A DNA stretch of 64,000 nucleotides from the NCBI GenBank assembly GCA_920105805.1, contig CAKKTI010000010.1, positions 4,314 through 68,313 on the forward strand, read 5' to 3'. Origin of the DNA: Condylostoma magnum (taxonomy: Eukaryota; Ciliophora; Heterotrichea; Heterotrichida; Condylostomatidae). Numbering within the stretch: the stretch's first letter is position 1; each line of letters starts with the position of its first letter. A model generated the notes under the pieces. The model had not been told where the DNA came from, did not search any database, and worked only from the letters and a program-made list of their open reading frames with translations. Shown here one piece after another: positions 12,395-23,859 of this stretch. Position numbers and translations under genes: made by a program.

Positions 12395-12979
12395 ATGGCA
12401 TTTATACTTACTCTTATATCTCTTGCCCTGAGCTTTGTTACAACAATCTAAAGAGCAGAAAAGCAATGCTATAGTGAAGACTTAGGTCCCTAAATTTTAA
12501 TGGTAGGCTAGATTCACTTAATGCTTTAATTCCCGGACACTCCCTTCCGGGTTACAGTGACAGATCCAACAGACGAGCTACTCTTCGACAAATAAGCTCA
12601 AAGATAGGCTAAATACTCCTTTACCTCCTATGAGAGTGGAAAATTCACAACATGTATAGAAAATCTCGGTGAATCTCCAATAGAGATTGATATTGACATG
12701 AAATTCGGAGCAAGGGCTAAAGATTATTCAGCAATGGCAAGCACAAAGGATTTAAAATCCTCAGAACTAAGACTAAAGAAATCCTTAGATTAAACAACGT
12801 AAATTCACTAGTATATTTAGTACTTAAGAGAACGAGAAGAGGCTATGAGAAATACCAACCAAACCATTCACAACAGAGTAATCGGGTATAGTATTTGTAC
12901 TATAATCTTTTTAGTAGTTCTAAGCTTAGTGCAGATTTTATACTTGAAGAGATTTTTCAGAATGAAGAAATTAGCATGA
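12395..12979 (+). CDS. p24/EMP24 family cargo receptor, second copy, 194 aa
   Basis: A cleavable signal peptide (MAFILTLISLALSFVTT) precedes a GOLD domain with the Cys pair (KQCYSEDLG and FTTCIENLG), a coiled coil (LREREEAMRNTNQTIHNRV) and one membrane helix (SICTIIFLVVLSLVQILYL). The tail reads LKRFFRMKKLA, matching the p24 FFxxKK-type sorting signal for COPII (FF) and COPI (KK). It differs strongly from the copy at 5301, so this is an old family split, not a recent duplication. The stop is TGA 12977-12979, placed right after the KK motif as expected; reading TGA as Trp would add a hydrophobic, unlikely extension. Confidence 0.9.
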
Positions 12980-12999
12980 TTAGTTATTATTAATTTTTA

Positions 13000-13692
13000 C
13001 TAAACTATTTTTGCAATACCACAATTTTTTAAGTTAAGTACATTTTTAGTGCCGTCTTAAAGCCTTGTTTTAGACATTTATCTTATTGTAAGATAATGCC
13101 CTACAATTGCTATATTTCCTTCATGATACGCTTTGTGTTGTAATCGCTCTTTGACTAATTGAGCTCTTGTGTAGGTCGCGTGGCCACTTTCTATTCTAGT
13201 TGGGTAAATTGCCTGCATAAGGGAAAGAACTCCCATGTGTTTTTCTTATTAAGTTTCTATTTACTCTCAGTATATATGAGGGATGATGTTCTGTATATAA
13301 TAATGGTCTTATGGAAAATGGTCCCAATTGAACTCCGGGTATAGTTCTTACTTGCTTATATCTAATGGAATATCACATACACTGTATAATCTCTCAGTTA
13401 AGTACATATCAACAATTATTTCAGGCTGTGAGGGATGATCTTCAAATATTATCTTACATGTACGTAAAGCTCGGAGTAACGGAGAGACATAAACTTACTT
13501 GATGTCCTTTTTATGCATACTTTCTCGAGCCTCATAAGCTTACTCAATCCCTTTTTCAGTGACTTCACAGTCCATGTACTAAGGATCATATCTAATATCG
13601 TCGTAGGCTTTAGTAGAATCCATCTGTATCTCATGAAATGCCTAGTTAAAATAGCTTTCACCATGCCTTATTACATAGAGGGATCCATGCAT
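13000..13692 (-). CDS. Histidine phosphatase superfamily (phosphoglycerate mutase-like) protein, 230 aa
   Basis: The catalytic RHG motif lies near the N-terminus (LYVIRHGESYFN). A family-typical VYVSPLLRALRTCKIIF follows at about residue 70, and the second catalytic His is in NIAIVGHYLTIRQ near residue 198. Between them WDHFPQDHYYI and HMGVLSLMQAIYP belong to a variable cap. The protein is likely a small-substrate or protein phosphatase rather than a glycolytic mutase; substrate is unknown. Translation is continuous from ATG 13692 to TAG TAA (12997-13002). The p24 gene ends 20 bp away in the opposite direction. The longer minus-strand open stretch visible in another frame here is a shadow. 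Confidence 0.87.
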
Positions 13693-13702
13693 TTTAATTA
13701 TA

Positions 13703-16171
13703 CTAACAACTAAGATGACTCCTATGTCTTTTTATGAAAGAAGGTAGTTTATAGTTGTAGTTTGTAAGGAGTTTAGGTTATGATTGGACTCTGGCTCTTA
13801 CTTTATATATATCTTTTATGTTAACAATCTTTTATTAGAATTCTCGGCTCTGAGATCTTCCTCTTCTTCTTTGAAGGCAGATTTCTCTCTTTTTAGGGGC
13901 TAAATAAGGAACTCCTTAACCTCAAAACTCAGGTTCTAGTTTATCAAATTAAGCAGATTTCCTTTCCATCACTTTTTATAATGAATCTAAAGGAATATTC
14001 CTCTCATTTTCATCTACCTTTTTCTTCTTTTGAGACTGTACTGGGAATCCAGTCTATCTTTAATGACTATCTAATAAAAACTAGTGAATTGCCTTAGGCA
14101 TTAAAAAGGGTCTTTAATTTGTAACTTGCTTTATATTAATGCTTTACTTGCATCATTATGCTAAACATTTCTCGGTTACTAAATACTTATTAGTATCTTT
14201 TCTATCAATTCTATCCTATATTCGCTTTTAGAAGTCATACTTAACATCAACTGAGTGACCTGAGCAACATCTGAAGTTTTTAAGCATCTTTTTATTAAAT
14301 TCATTAGTGTTTTATACAATCTTGTATCATGTTTTCTTATATGGAGTTTAATCCTCATATAAAACTGGATGTTTACAGAAATTATGGTTAATGCAATCTT
14401 ATGACGGGTATCTAAACTACTTTTCTATTACAGACATTTATTATAATTAACTAAATCTTGATATATTAAATCCATACTCGTAAGTTTTATTATATCATCC
14501 CTAGTTTTATTTATCAAATGAGCTATTAACTCTTCTGTGCCTCCTGTTTGGAGGTGTTGTGTCTGTAGTATTTTGCAACAGATCTTTTAAGTGAGATATT
14601 CGCTAAGTGTATATACTTACTATTTTACGCCAATTCTGAGGTTTTGAATCAGTCTAAACTAAATGTAATTGTTCTAAAGTATGAATCAGTTTCTATAGTA
14701 TTGATTTCACATATTTTCCAAGTTAAATTCGCATCATTTCTTCGTTCTTTAATGTAGTTTCTAATGCAAATAACCTCGCATCTTTTACATTAGAAGTTTC
14801 CATGTCTTAGTCCACGAATTTTGACATGTTTACTCATAGTGTTTCTACTTACTCTTCACATTTGTTGGCTATTGATTTTAGTTCTTATGTTCTTTTTTAC
14901 AGTGTTAAGCCTAATAAATTAGTATTTTCTTGTATATAACTTATATCATTGGTTAATTTGGTTAAATTCTACTAGAATAGTTCGTTTATGTTATTATTTG
15001 TTCTAGTTTTGAACTTTTAGAGTTTTTTATTGATTATAGGCTGGATGATGGCAAGTGAGGTCTAGATTGAGTTTTTCAGTTCTTATTAGATTAAGGTTAT
15101 ATCCTAACCTTATTTATCAACTGAATTTTGTAAATTTTACTGTTTTATATCTTAGAGGTGGGTTAAATCAGTAAAAGTTGTATCTATACTATCAAGTTTT
15201 TACTTTAGATTTTGAATATCCTCAATCAATGAATGCTTATCTTATAAGGTATTATTCTATAACTAATCTATTTTACTGGATAATAATATAAAAATGCTTT
15301 CACATTTATCTAAAGACTCCTTTTATAAATCATCTCCTCTATCATATAACAATTTTAATCTTTCTATTATATTTTGTGACATATAATTGAAACAATGAGT
15401 GGATTAATCGTATTTGTTATTATAGATCTGATTATACTTTCTCATTCTCCTCTTAAATTTATTTAGAATAACTTCAAGGCTAGGTATTTTTTGCTTTTAT
15501 AGATTACAAACATACTTAAAATGATCAGATTTCTTAATAAAATTACTAATTAAGTCATTTACATCTTGAATAGATAGCATTCGTGGCAATTATAATTCAT
15601 AGTCTTCATCCTCTGATATATCTGAATTTTATTCCGAGACTTTTAAATTATCTTCATTTTGTTCAATTTCTTATAAATCTTATATTTCTTTATTTTCCTC
15701 TTATTATTACTTATTCTCCTCCTTTTCATGCTATTATTCATTACTTCTCGTATCTTCCATCTATACACTAGTCTCTTATACTTTTTAACGCTATTAAACT
15801 GCCCTTTTAACCCCCCTTGACTACTTACGAGCGATTCTATTATTAATGCTCGGCAATCTTAACGGTGATTATTATTAACTCATTGTGACTTCTGTCTAAA
15901 CCTGGCTATTAGTATACACAATTTGCTCCTTTTCATTGATTTTCTCATTAACATATTCAATTACTTTGCATATATTTTCAATTTATGTTTCTTACTTTTT
16001 AAAGTATTCTTTTAATCCATCAAAATCCTTTTACAACTTAACAAATTTGGCATCACAAGGATTTTCCTTTGGTTGATTTAACTCTTCAATTTGGTTTTAT
16101 AGTCCTGTAATCTTGTGCTTTATTTTAACAATGGCTCTTGGTATTATCGCAGGTATATTATTCCACTCCAT
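13703..16171 (-). CDS. Coiled-coil protein with conserved C-terminal WC-RPFL motif, 822 aa
   Basis: The body (about residues 15-600) is a Gln/Glu/Lys/Asn-rich coiled coil, with dozens of TAA and TAG codons read as Gln. The C-terminal 200 residues are basic and less helical. They contain CLAQWCKQSINIK followed by RPFLMPKAIHQFL, a combination that also occurs in the unknown protein at 52934-53584 (LSQWCQQSINRK, RPFLVPQAIHDYL); in both the Trp is TGA. That suggests a shared domain of unknown function. Start ATG 16171 gives MEWNNIPAIIPRAIV; stop TAG 13703 sits 10 nt before the next start. A cytoskeletal role is plausible but unsupported beyond composition. Confidence 0.7.
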
Positions 16172-16196
16172 TTATAGGTCAAAAAATATTAACAAA

Positions 16197-17942
16197 CTAT
16201 TTACCTTTAGCAAAGGTCCAATTTGACAAATAATTGGAAGAACTTGTTTTTAGGGCTCCAAACACGCTTGAAATGGGAATTTTTTCATTAGGAATCATCG
16301 GCTTAGGAGGAATTGGCATTTTTTGCTTTCTTTGCATGACAATTTACCAATTTATGTCTCTGAAGAAAGGATGCTATTTAATTTCAGCGGCATCAGTTCT
16401 TGTTCCTAGTCTTTTCAAAGGATTTCTCTGTAGTAATCCTGTTATTATGTTTTTTGCCTCAATTGAAAGCTGTCGGGGTAGTTTTAAGTGGGATTGCTCA
16501 ATATTTTTGAATAATTGCTCCCTGTTAGCTGAGAAGTAAGGAGGCAGGCCTGTCAGCATCTCGTATAATAAAACTCCGCATAGATACCAGTCTACTTACT
16601 TTCCATGTCTTTGTCTTTTAAGGATCTCGGGAGGTAAATAAGCTGGTGATCCACAAAACGAGCTGGCTGAGTTATTGCTCTGAACTCCTTCTCTAGATAA
16701 TCCGAAATCTGTTAGCATAGCATGTCCCTCACTATCCAGTACAACATTCTCAGGCTTCAAATCTCTAAAAATGATATCTCTTTCATGCAAAGCTTCTAAA
16801 GCACAAACAATTTCGGCTAAATACATCTTAGCCCTCTTTTCACTAAACTTTTTATACTTATTCAGCTACAGACTTAAATCTCCGCCTGAACAGTAATCAA
16901 GTATCAAGCATAATTTTTCACTAGATTAAAAGGCATAATGCAGTCCTACAATGAAAGGATGTCTGACATAACTTAACACATTTCTTTCAGTCATTGTATA
17001 TCTAAGCAAATTATGACGTCTTAACATATCCTTTTTCAGCAATTTCATAGCAAATAGACTATTGTTTTCTTTATATCTGACCAAATACACTTCTCCAAAA
17101 CTTCCCCTTCCTAATAATTTCAGCACATCATAGTCAGTAGGAGCAATTCCTTATCCGATTTAAATAGTCAACGCTTTTTATTATGAAGGAATTTTAGGGA
17201 CAATAGGAACTTATCTGTTTGAGTACTCTAGTAACAATTACGTTATATCATTTGATACTGATATCTCAACAGGCATTTTAGAAAGTCTGTTTTTAATAGT
17301 TACATCGGGGAAGTACTGCAGCAACAGCTCCAATACACTTAAATGCCCATACTCCGCAGCAAAATGAGATGCTGTATTGTTGTCAATATCCGTCATATCA
17401 ACATTAGCTCCAAACTGTAATAAAAGATACACTACCTCACTATGGCCTCGTATAGATGCCAAATGCAGAGGTGTTCGCCCCATATAGTTTACTTTGTTAG
17501 GACTCGCTTTATTTTACAATAAAGTTTCACAAATTTAATAAAATCCGTTGTTAGAGCCTATATGCAAAGCAGTGTAGTCATTAACTCCAGGCATGTTTAC
17601 ATCCATCTACTCATTTATTAACTGTAAAATATTAGATACTAGGTTCTTCTCAGCAGCTTCCCATAAATCGCACCTCGGAAGACACGATTATCTTACAAAG
17701 TTCTAAGAGGGACAACGGCCTATTGAATTAGGAACTTTCTAAGCTAAAGAGTTGCCATTTCCTTCACTGATAGACCCAAACTCAGAAATACTCCAAAACT
17801 CACTTTGATTAGTTGTATGATACGTTGAGTCAGAAGGCCGTGTTTCAATATCAGATTCTATTGATTGTTTGGGGTAAGGTAGTTTCTATTATTCGGGTTT
17901 AGAGAACCAGGACTTAACTTTCTGAAATATTGATAATTCCAT
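16197..17942 (-). CDS. Ankyrin-repeat AGC-type serine/threonine protein kinase, 581 aa
   Basis: Residues about 105-250 form four ankyrin repeats (NDYTALHIGSNNG, GRTPLHLASIRGH, NNTASHFAAEYGH and a degenerate last one). The kinase domain follows: glycine loop LGRGSFGEVYLV, ATP-binding Lys in FAMKLLKK, catalytic loop IIFRDLKPENVV, DFG in LTDFGLS, and SSFCGSPAYLPPEIL, where AGC kinases have TFCGTPEYLAPEIL. HPFF and a possible hydrophobic motif LSNWTF lie at the C-terminus. All catalytic residues are present, so activity is expected. Ankyrin plus AGC kinase in one chain resembles integrin-linked-type domain order but the kinase is AGC, not tyrosine-kinase-like. The end is TAG 16197-16199. The N-terminal 100 residues are Ser-rich. 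Confidence 0.9.
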
Positions 17943-18228
17943 ATTTTAGTATATAAGGTTAGCATGCTATTACTAGTTAAAGCTGGGAAATAGTATAAAA
18001 GTAGGATATTCTGTAGTTTAAGGTCTTTTATAGCTTGATGAAATTATTTTTGATATTTTGAACGTTTTTAAGGGTATTAAATGAGATATTAAAGATAAGT
18101 ATTTGTTGAGAAAAAGCTAATAAAGCTACTTAAGATAGAATTATACAAAATACTATTCTAATTATCTATTGCATACTATACAAAGATCCTTTTATATCTG
18201 TTATCAAATAAACCCTAATAATTAAATT
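17943..18228. other. Gene-free stretch
   Basis: 286 bp of AT-rich DNA between the start of the ankyrin kinase and the end of the NT-C2 gene. It must contain the kinase promoter and the neighbour's 3' untranslated region. Nothing coding, repeated or structured is evident. Confidence 0.5.
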
Positions 18229-20655
18229 TTAGTTATATTTTATCTACCTTTGTAAATTTCTCCTCAATTTTTGTACTTCTATTTCTAGTTCATTGTTATA
18301 ATTGATAGTTTGTCCAAATCTCTCATTAATCTTATAAAGCTCAACTTCCATTGTAGTATATTCTGACGAAAACTGCCTTAATTTCTCCTATGCTTCTTTG
18401 AACTTTTATACCAATCCATCTTTTTCTAAATTTGCATTTGTCAGTTGTAATTAAGCTTCTATTAGTTTTTTATCATTCGCCTTCTTCTCTTCTTATATTT
18501 TTTATAATTTATCTTAAAGGTCCCCGATCTATAATTATAGGTATTAAGTTTATTAATTATTTTGGGAGATTGATACCCTTTGAATTAATTAATCAGTAGT
18601 TTCCTGCTTTTCTTCTCTCTATAAACTATTTTCTTTATTTTGCTCTTTTAGCTATTCCAATTAACTTTCATACTCACTTTAAATCTTACGCTTACTTTCA
18701 TACAAGTAATCAATTTCTTTTTCTAAAGTTGCTATTTTTTCTTCATATTTAGAAACATCTTTGTTATATTACTGCTCACTTTACTGTAGTCTGGATTACA
18801 ATTCAGTTGTTTACTCCTGCAAAATAACCATAGCAGGATCAGAAAATTCAGATTTAGACACCTTTTAAAGTTGCCTATTGATTTTTTCGCCCGACTCTTT
18901 TAATTATTAGCTAAATAAAACTTACTTTTATCTCGTTAAACTTTTATTGCTCCTTTCTAAGTCTCTAAGCTTTTTTTGAATTTGCCGCATCTCCTTTTGT
19001 AATTTTTAATTTTTCTGTATTAGTATTTTCTAATCAACTTAATTGGAGTCAGATATAGTGTCTCTTTAATAAATCTACCTTTCATATCCTGCTACTTTCT
19101 CCTCTAACTCTTGTTTTTAATTTTTCAAGTCCTATAAATTCATAGTCATTCTACTCACCTAGCTACTCATTTAGTCAGTTTCTTACAACTTTTATTGCTC
19201 TTGGTATTCTTAATACTATCGTAAAGTTTAAACTTCTTATTTAAGTTCACTTTTTCTAGATTTTAATTCAGAGATTTAGTCTTCCAGTGATATTATTTCA
19301 TTTTTATGCTGTTAGTCAGTTTTACTTATATGCGATTTTAATTACTGCATTTCCAGTGCCAGTTAGGTAGCTTTAGTATAAGCCTTCTCTCTTTATTCCT
19401 CTGATTACCTTAATTGGTTCTTTAATTAATTAGCTGTGTAAAATTTACCTAGTTCAGATCCTTAAGTATTCATTTGATCTCTGGCAATTTAAAGATCTCC
19501 TTTAAGTCTTTTAATTTCTTAATTAGCTATAGATAATTCCTCTTATAATTGATTCATAGTGGAATTGTAACTAATACTTTATCTGGATTCGTCCTGTAAA
19601 GTTTGCTTTAATTCCTTTAATTGTTATTTTATACTAGAATTCTCCTGTTGTAACTACTCTTTAGCAGCCTCTGACTTACTGTAAATACTTTCCACCTTCT
19701 TCAAATCGTTTATAAGATTAACTCTTAACTCTTTAAATTTGCTGATTTTATCATCTCGTCTTTACAACTTCTTATCATATCTTTAAATCTTTTAACTTAA
19801 GCCCTAAACCTGCGTATCTAACTACTAAATATGACTCATTAATCTTTCCGTGTCATTTTTTCCATTTTCAATAATCATTCCAATCCTCATTTTATAGTCT
19901 TGAACTTCGCTTTACAACTGATTATTTTCCTTCTCCAAAACAGAAATTTTAGCCTTGAAATCTGATATTTTCCCCTCGTTTTCAATTCTTTCCTACATTT
20001 TGATAGGGTTAATAGGACCAGATTGCTAAGTTATCTACATCATCGGTCTAACTAAGGCAGGGGGCTTTCCTCCTTGTCCCATTTTTACAACTCTTTCATC
20101 TTCACCACTCTGTATATTCATATCTCCTCCTCCTAGTATCATAGACCCTGCCCAATCCTCAGAAGTGCCCATTGATAAGCCAGATCCTCCAGATATATCG
20201 CTTAGTTTGTCATCGAATCCCCCTTATCCTAAACTCTAAGCATTTATAGATATACATATCTAGGCGAACTTATCAGGGCACTTTTCTAATGGAAAAACTT
20301 GTTAAATTATAGGATTTTGGTTATACTGGCAAAGATTCAAGGTTAAAGTACCAACTCCCTACTTGCCTTTTCCGTCTACAACTGCTTGCACTGCTATAAC
20401 TGCCTTTTTACCTATATAATCCCCTGATTTTTTCATATACAGAGTGTTTATCATAGTCAGAGTCTCCTCAACTTCGCAAAACCCTACAGAAGGAGATAGA
20501 GCTGGAGTGTTTTTGGTTTATACTCTTTTATTCCTACGCTTCCATAATACATTAACTCTAATCGGCTAATTAAGACTCATTTATATTCTGTGTATTGTAA
20601 TATCGTAAGAATATTTATGAGTAGTTGTTCCAATTCTCTGTATAAATTTGGACAT
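18229..20655 (-). CDS. NT-C2 domain (EEIG1/EHBP1-type) long coiled-coil protein, 808 aa
   Basis: Residues 8-150 read YSYDITIHRIQMSLNQPIRVNVLWKRR-like sequence, then TPALSPSVGFCEVEETLTM, GTLTLNLCQY and a short cysteine-containing strand. This is the order of the EEIG1/EHBP1 N-terminal C2 domain, which binds membranes or small GTPase partners. A flexible Gly/Ser/Met-rich linker (residues 155-225) leads to about 570 residues of coiled coil. The start must precede YDITIHRI, so ATG 20655 is well supported even though it leaves 8 nt to the divergent MORN gene. The stop is TAA 18229-18231 or, five codons earlier, TAG 18244. It is probably a membrane tether or cytoskeletal linker. The domain call rests on pattern and order. 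Confidence 0.75.
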
Positions 20656-20663
20656 TTAATAAA
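20656..20663. promoter_or_regulatory. 8-nt all-A/T spacer between divergent start codons
   Basis: Only TTAATAAA separates the start codons of the NT-C2 gene (minus) and the MORN gene (plus). The minus start is fixed by its domain, and the plus start by a myristoylation-type MGNTQC N-terminus, so this is the best-supported ultra-short divergent junction in the window. Confidence 0.6.
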
Positions 20664-21896
20664 ATGGGAAATACACAATGTGCTAAATTTTGTGGCCTAG
20701 AGAGGGACAGTGCTTTAAGATCAAGTCTGATACTTGAAGGGTATAATATATCCTAGGAATTAAAGGAAATTATCGAAGTAGGAAAGAAGCAGGATTACAT
20801 TGATCGTTATAATAATCCGTAAAGTTTGTAAAAAGTTGTAAAAATATAAAAGAAGCTTAGAAGTTTTTTATTAAAGAAAAATATAGGAAGCTGCTTAGAC
20901 TTTTATTAACGTATTTTTATAGTAAAGGAGGATTTATGAGAAACTATAACACCAGGCAAATTAATCAGCTAAATTAAAGAGTTTCGAGATTTTTATGTTT
21001 ATAATTCCGGGTAGATTTATATTGGAGAGTGATTAGGAGGGTTCAGATTCGGGTTTGGAATACTCATACTGAATAATGATACTATTTACTGTGGAAACTG
21101 GGTATATGGCTATCCATAAGGATAAGGTCATGCAATTTTTAATGATGGAGAAGTTTTTAAAGGAAGCTGGAAATTCCCTTATTTCTCAGGTGATTAGCAA
21201 TAACAAGAAGATGCTTAATAAGATGGGTTTTTATGGTATTGTTATAAAACTAGGAATTAAATCAACTAAATCTAATAGAGCTATACTAATCTTAATTCTA
21301 ATATACAACAAATTTTGGGGAAGATTTATAAAATAGCTTTAAAAATAGATAAAATTGATAATTTGATATACTAACAGAGTAAAATCACTTTTCCTGGCTA
21401 ATACTACTCTAATTACACTTATTCAAATGGAATGATCTATAACGGTTTTTGGATAAATGACAAGCGCAATGGTCATGGATTAAACAAATGGCCAAGTGGA
21501 GACACATATATAGGCTAATGACGTCTAGATATGTAGTCAGGCTGGGGAAAGAGTAATTGGGTAGATTCTTCGTTTTTCTATGGAACTTTTAAAGAAAACT
21601 TAAAACATGGAGTTGGGTAGTACTACTGGGCTGATGAAAGTACGTATATAGGACAATGATAGGAGAATAAAATATAAGGGTGTGGCAAATATACATGGTA
21701 GGATGGCAGAAAGTATATAGGGGAGTGGGCAAATGGAGTGATGCATGGTCTTGGGATTTTTTACTCTAGTAACAAAATCTATATTGGAGACTGGTTTTGT
21801 GGGAAAAAGCATGGAATTGGTATGACTATGTGCTAAAATGGAAGAATTTTGAAGGAGATTTGGGTACATGGGAAAGTTGTTAAGTTGTTAAGCTGA
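20664..21896 (+). CDS. MORN-repeat protein with N-myristoylation signal, 410 aa
   Basis: The protein starts MGNTQCAKF, a strong N-myristoylation plus palmitoylation-like motif. After a helical 120-residue region it carries about nine MORN repeats, e.g. YIGEWLGGFRFGFG, YCGNWVYGYPQGQG, YNGFWINDKRNGHG, YIGQWQENKIQGCG, YIGEWANGVMHGLG and YIGDWFCGKKHGIG. A helical, Gln-rich insert near residues 180-250 splits the array. Two TGA codons encode the Trp of GQW repeats, direct evidence for TGA as Trp. MORN proteins link membranes to the cortical cytoskeleton, consistent with a lipid-anchored N-terminus. The stop is TGA 21894-21896, the same codon used as sense 80 codons earlier. Confidence 0.9.
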
Positions 21897-22552
21897 GTAA
21901 ATTGTATTTTATCTATTCATTGCTATATAGTTTATCATTAAACCTTGCATTGCGTTTTCTTTAAGTATTGTTTACCTATGCATATCTGCCTTTTTTAGCT
22001 TCTTTTGGTTAATTTAATTATCCATTAATGGCTTTAATCCTTTGGAATACTGAGTAGAAAGTACTAGTAATTATTATTTGTAATGTTTTATTGCTATTTT
22101 ATATAAAAATGATTTTAAGTTTACTGGTCTTTTGTTACTCTTGTTTTATTCCTTTAAAGACTTGTTTTCATGCTCTTTTTATTTTATACTATATTAAGTT
22201 GAAACCGTGCCTACAGATGTATTTGCTGTTAATCCAGGGTAATTCATGCCACTATAAGCAAATCCGAATTTTTGCATTTAAAAGCTGGTTAGTAAGTTAT
22301 TTATATTCTAAATATTCATTTATGATAACTTTCCTATTGCTTTTTTCTGCATAGCATATTGCTTTAATGATGTAAAAGCATTAATAGTTAATCGAAGCCT
22401 ATAATGTCTGATTGATATTATGTTATTTTAGTTACTGCCTTATAACTTCTTCTTTGGTAGATTAGTTATTTAATTTCAGATTTCTTTTTATAAAATTGTA
22501 TTAAACTTGCGTTTTACTTTACTTAAAACACTAATAAAAGAACTGATATTTC
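21897..22552. other. Gene-poor stretch, 656 bp
   Basis: This is the longest stretch in the window where I cannot support a gene. The plus strand is T-rich and gives a hydrophobic 87-residue open frame (22091-22354) with no start context or family resemblance. The minus strand is open but unnaturally Gln-rich, as random AT-rich DNA would be under this code. No tRNA, inverted repeat or mobile-element ends are recognised. Confidence 0.5.
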
Positions 22553-22898
22553 TTATTGAAAATCTACTTTATTCATTCCTTTTCCTAAACCCTCTAAAAT
22601 TCTCTTTCAAACCCCTCATGATTGATTTCTATTAAACTTCTTAAGATAGTCGTCTTTAATGTGTATTTATATCCCTTTACATAAGTTTTTAATTTCAAGG
22701 CTTAGTTGATCTATTCCCCCTAACAGGTGTAAAAGTTTTGATGAATTTATACGATTTGCATGTAAACATATTCGGTGATTTTCTAGCTTAGGATTAATGC
22801 GTAAATCTGTTAACAGGGCTTATATTCTAGATATTCAACCTCTTTTTTAAATAATGACTAGATCCCGCCGTATTGCTTTAACGATTATTAAACTAAAG
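22553..22898 (-). CDS. Possible small unknown protein, start unresolved
   Basis: One minus-strand frame reads like protein for about 110 residues: AIRRDLVIIQKRGWISRIQ, LTDLRINPKLENHRICLH, LLHLLGGIDQLSLEIKNLC and WKRILEGLGKGMNKVDF, ending at TAA 22553-22555. It has only a few stop-type codons, unlike the other two frames. The difficulty is the start: this frame has no ATG until near its end and runs into the divergent gene's start at 22912. An ATG in another frame (22896-22898) could be joined by a very short intron of length 1 mod 3, but I cannot fix one. It may also be chance. No family recognised. Confidence 0.35.
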
Positions 22899-22911
22899 CA
22901 TTTTATTTAAT

Positions 22912-23853
22912 ATGACACTTGGCGCTGTAGAGTAAATTTTATACAGAAAAATTCAGCTTAGTTTTTGCTTTTTATGACTTTTTATATTGACAGGTGGAAT
23001 TATTATAGGAATATACTGCATTAGTCTATACTACGATCAAGACAGAGAGGAAAAGTTGGAGATTTACCAGGGCTCAATAGATAATTGAAATTCAACCCAA
23101 AACTATTTCGATAATTTATGCATAAAAGTATACAATGATCACGGAGAAAGTGGAGATTTTGAAAAATTGTATCATTAATCTCCTAACAGAGATGATTTTG
23201 ATAAAATACCTCAATTTAACTCCTTTTATTACAATAAGATCATAGATAGTAATTTACTAGGGATTTAGGAGCAAGTATCATACAACCCAGATTTAGCATT
23301 AGAAGTTAACCTTAGTCTATAAAATAACACATAAAGCTGAGATTTAAGTCTTCCTAAGCTAAACTTATTCAACAAAACTACATCAACTGGTACAAATGAG
23401 TACTTTTGCTTAAATCGACTTAATGGAGAGTGAATAGGTAACAGATGTATTAGATACTACTAACTATAAGGCCTATGCATTTAGATGAGTTTTAATTAAA
23501 CCGATTGGTTTATAAATCCTAAGAATCCAGGTTGCCAAGGCTTTAGCAATGATTTGTAAATTTATGAAATTTTAAGCCCTTTATAACCCGTTTAAAGCTC
23601 CTTTACGAATTTTTCCATTTCTGTTTATTACGACTAAGACCCTTATATTGTAGGCTCCCACGAAACACAGTATACTTTTGAATTTGGAGCCCCGGCAGTA
23701 ACTTTTAATTAGGAATATTGGTGATAAATAGGCTTAGCATGCGTTATTATATGCTCGTTTCTAGCAATTCAGCCCGTTTGGTATATAATACGTAATTGCT
23801 CCGTGGGTTACAGTCCTCCATACACCTATCATGTTCCATCATCAAAAGATTAG
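22912..23853 (+). CDS. Unknown protein with two membrane segments, 313 aa
   Basis: An N-terminal membrane helix (LSFCFLWLFILTGGIIIGIY, residues 17-36) is followed by about 220 residues of luminal-type sequence. That part has several N-glycosylation sequons (NNTQS, NKTTS, NQTD, NFSI) and conserved-looking cysteines (YFCLNRLNGEWIGNRC, GLCIQMSF). A second helix lies near residues 272-290 (IGLACVIICSFLAIQPVWYI). This layout recalls CDC50-type subunits, but the NHRRYV-type motif is absent, so I do not call it. I end it at TAG TAA (23851-23856). The same frame continues through AAA into the ATG of the next gene, so a joint protein is formally possible; the new signal peptide there argues for two genes. 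Confidence 0.65.
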
Positions 23854-23859
23854 TAAAAA

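Noticed and set aside
22091-22354. A hydrophobic 87-residue plus-strand frame
   Set aside because: T-rich DNA yields hydrophobic codons by composition alone; there is no start context, no Gln-coded stops and no family resemblance.
22912-23853. CDC50/LEM3 flippase subunit
   Set aside because: The two-helix plan and glycosylation sites fit, and a P4-ATPase is in the window, but the CDC50 signature motifs are missing.
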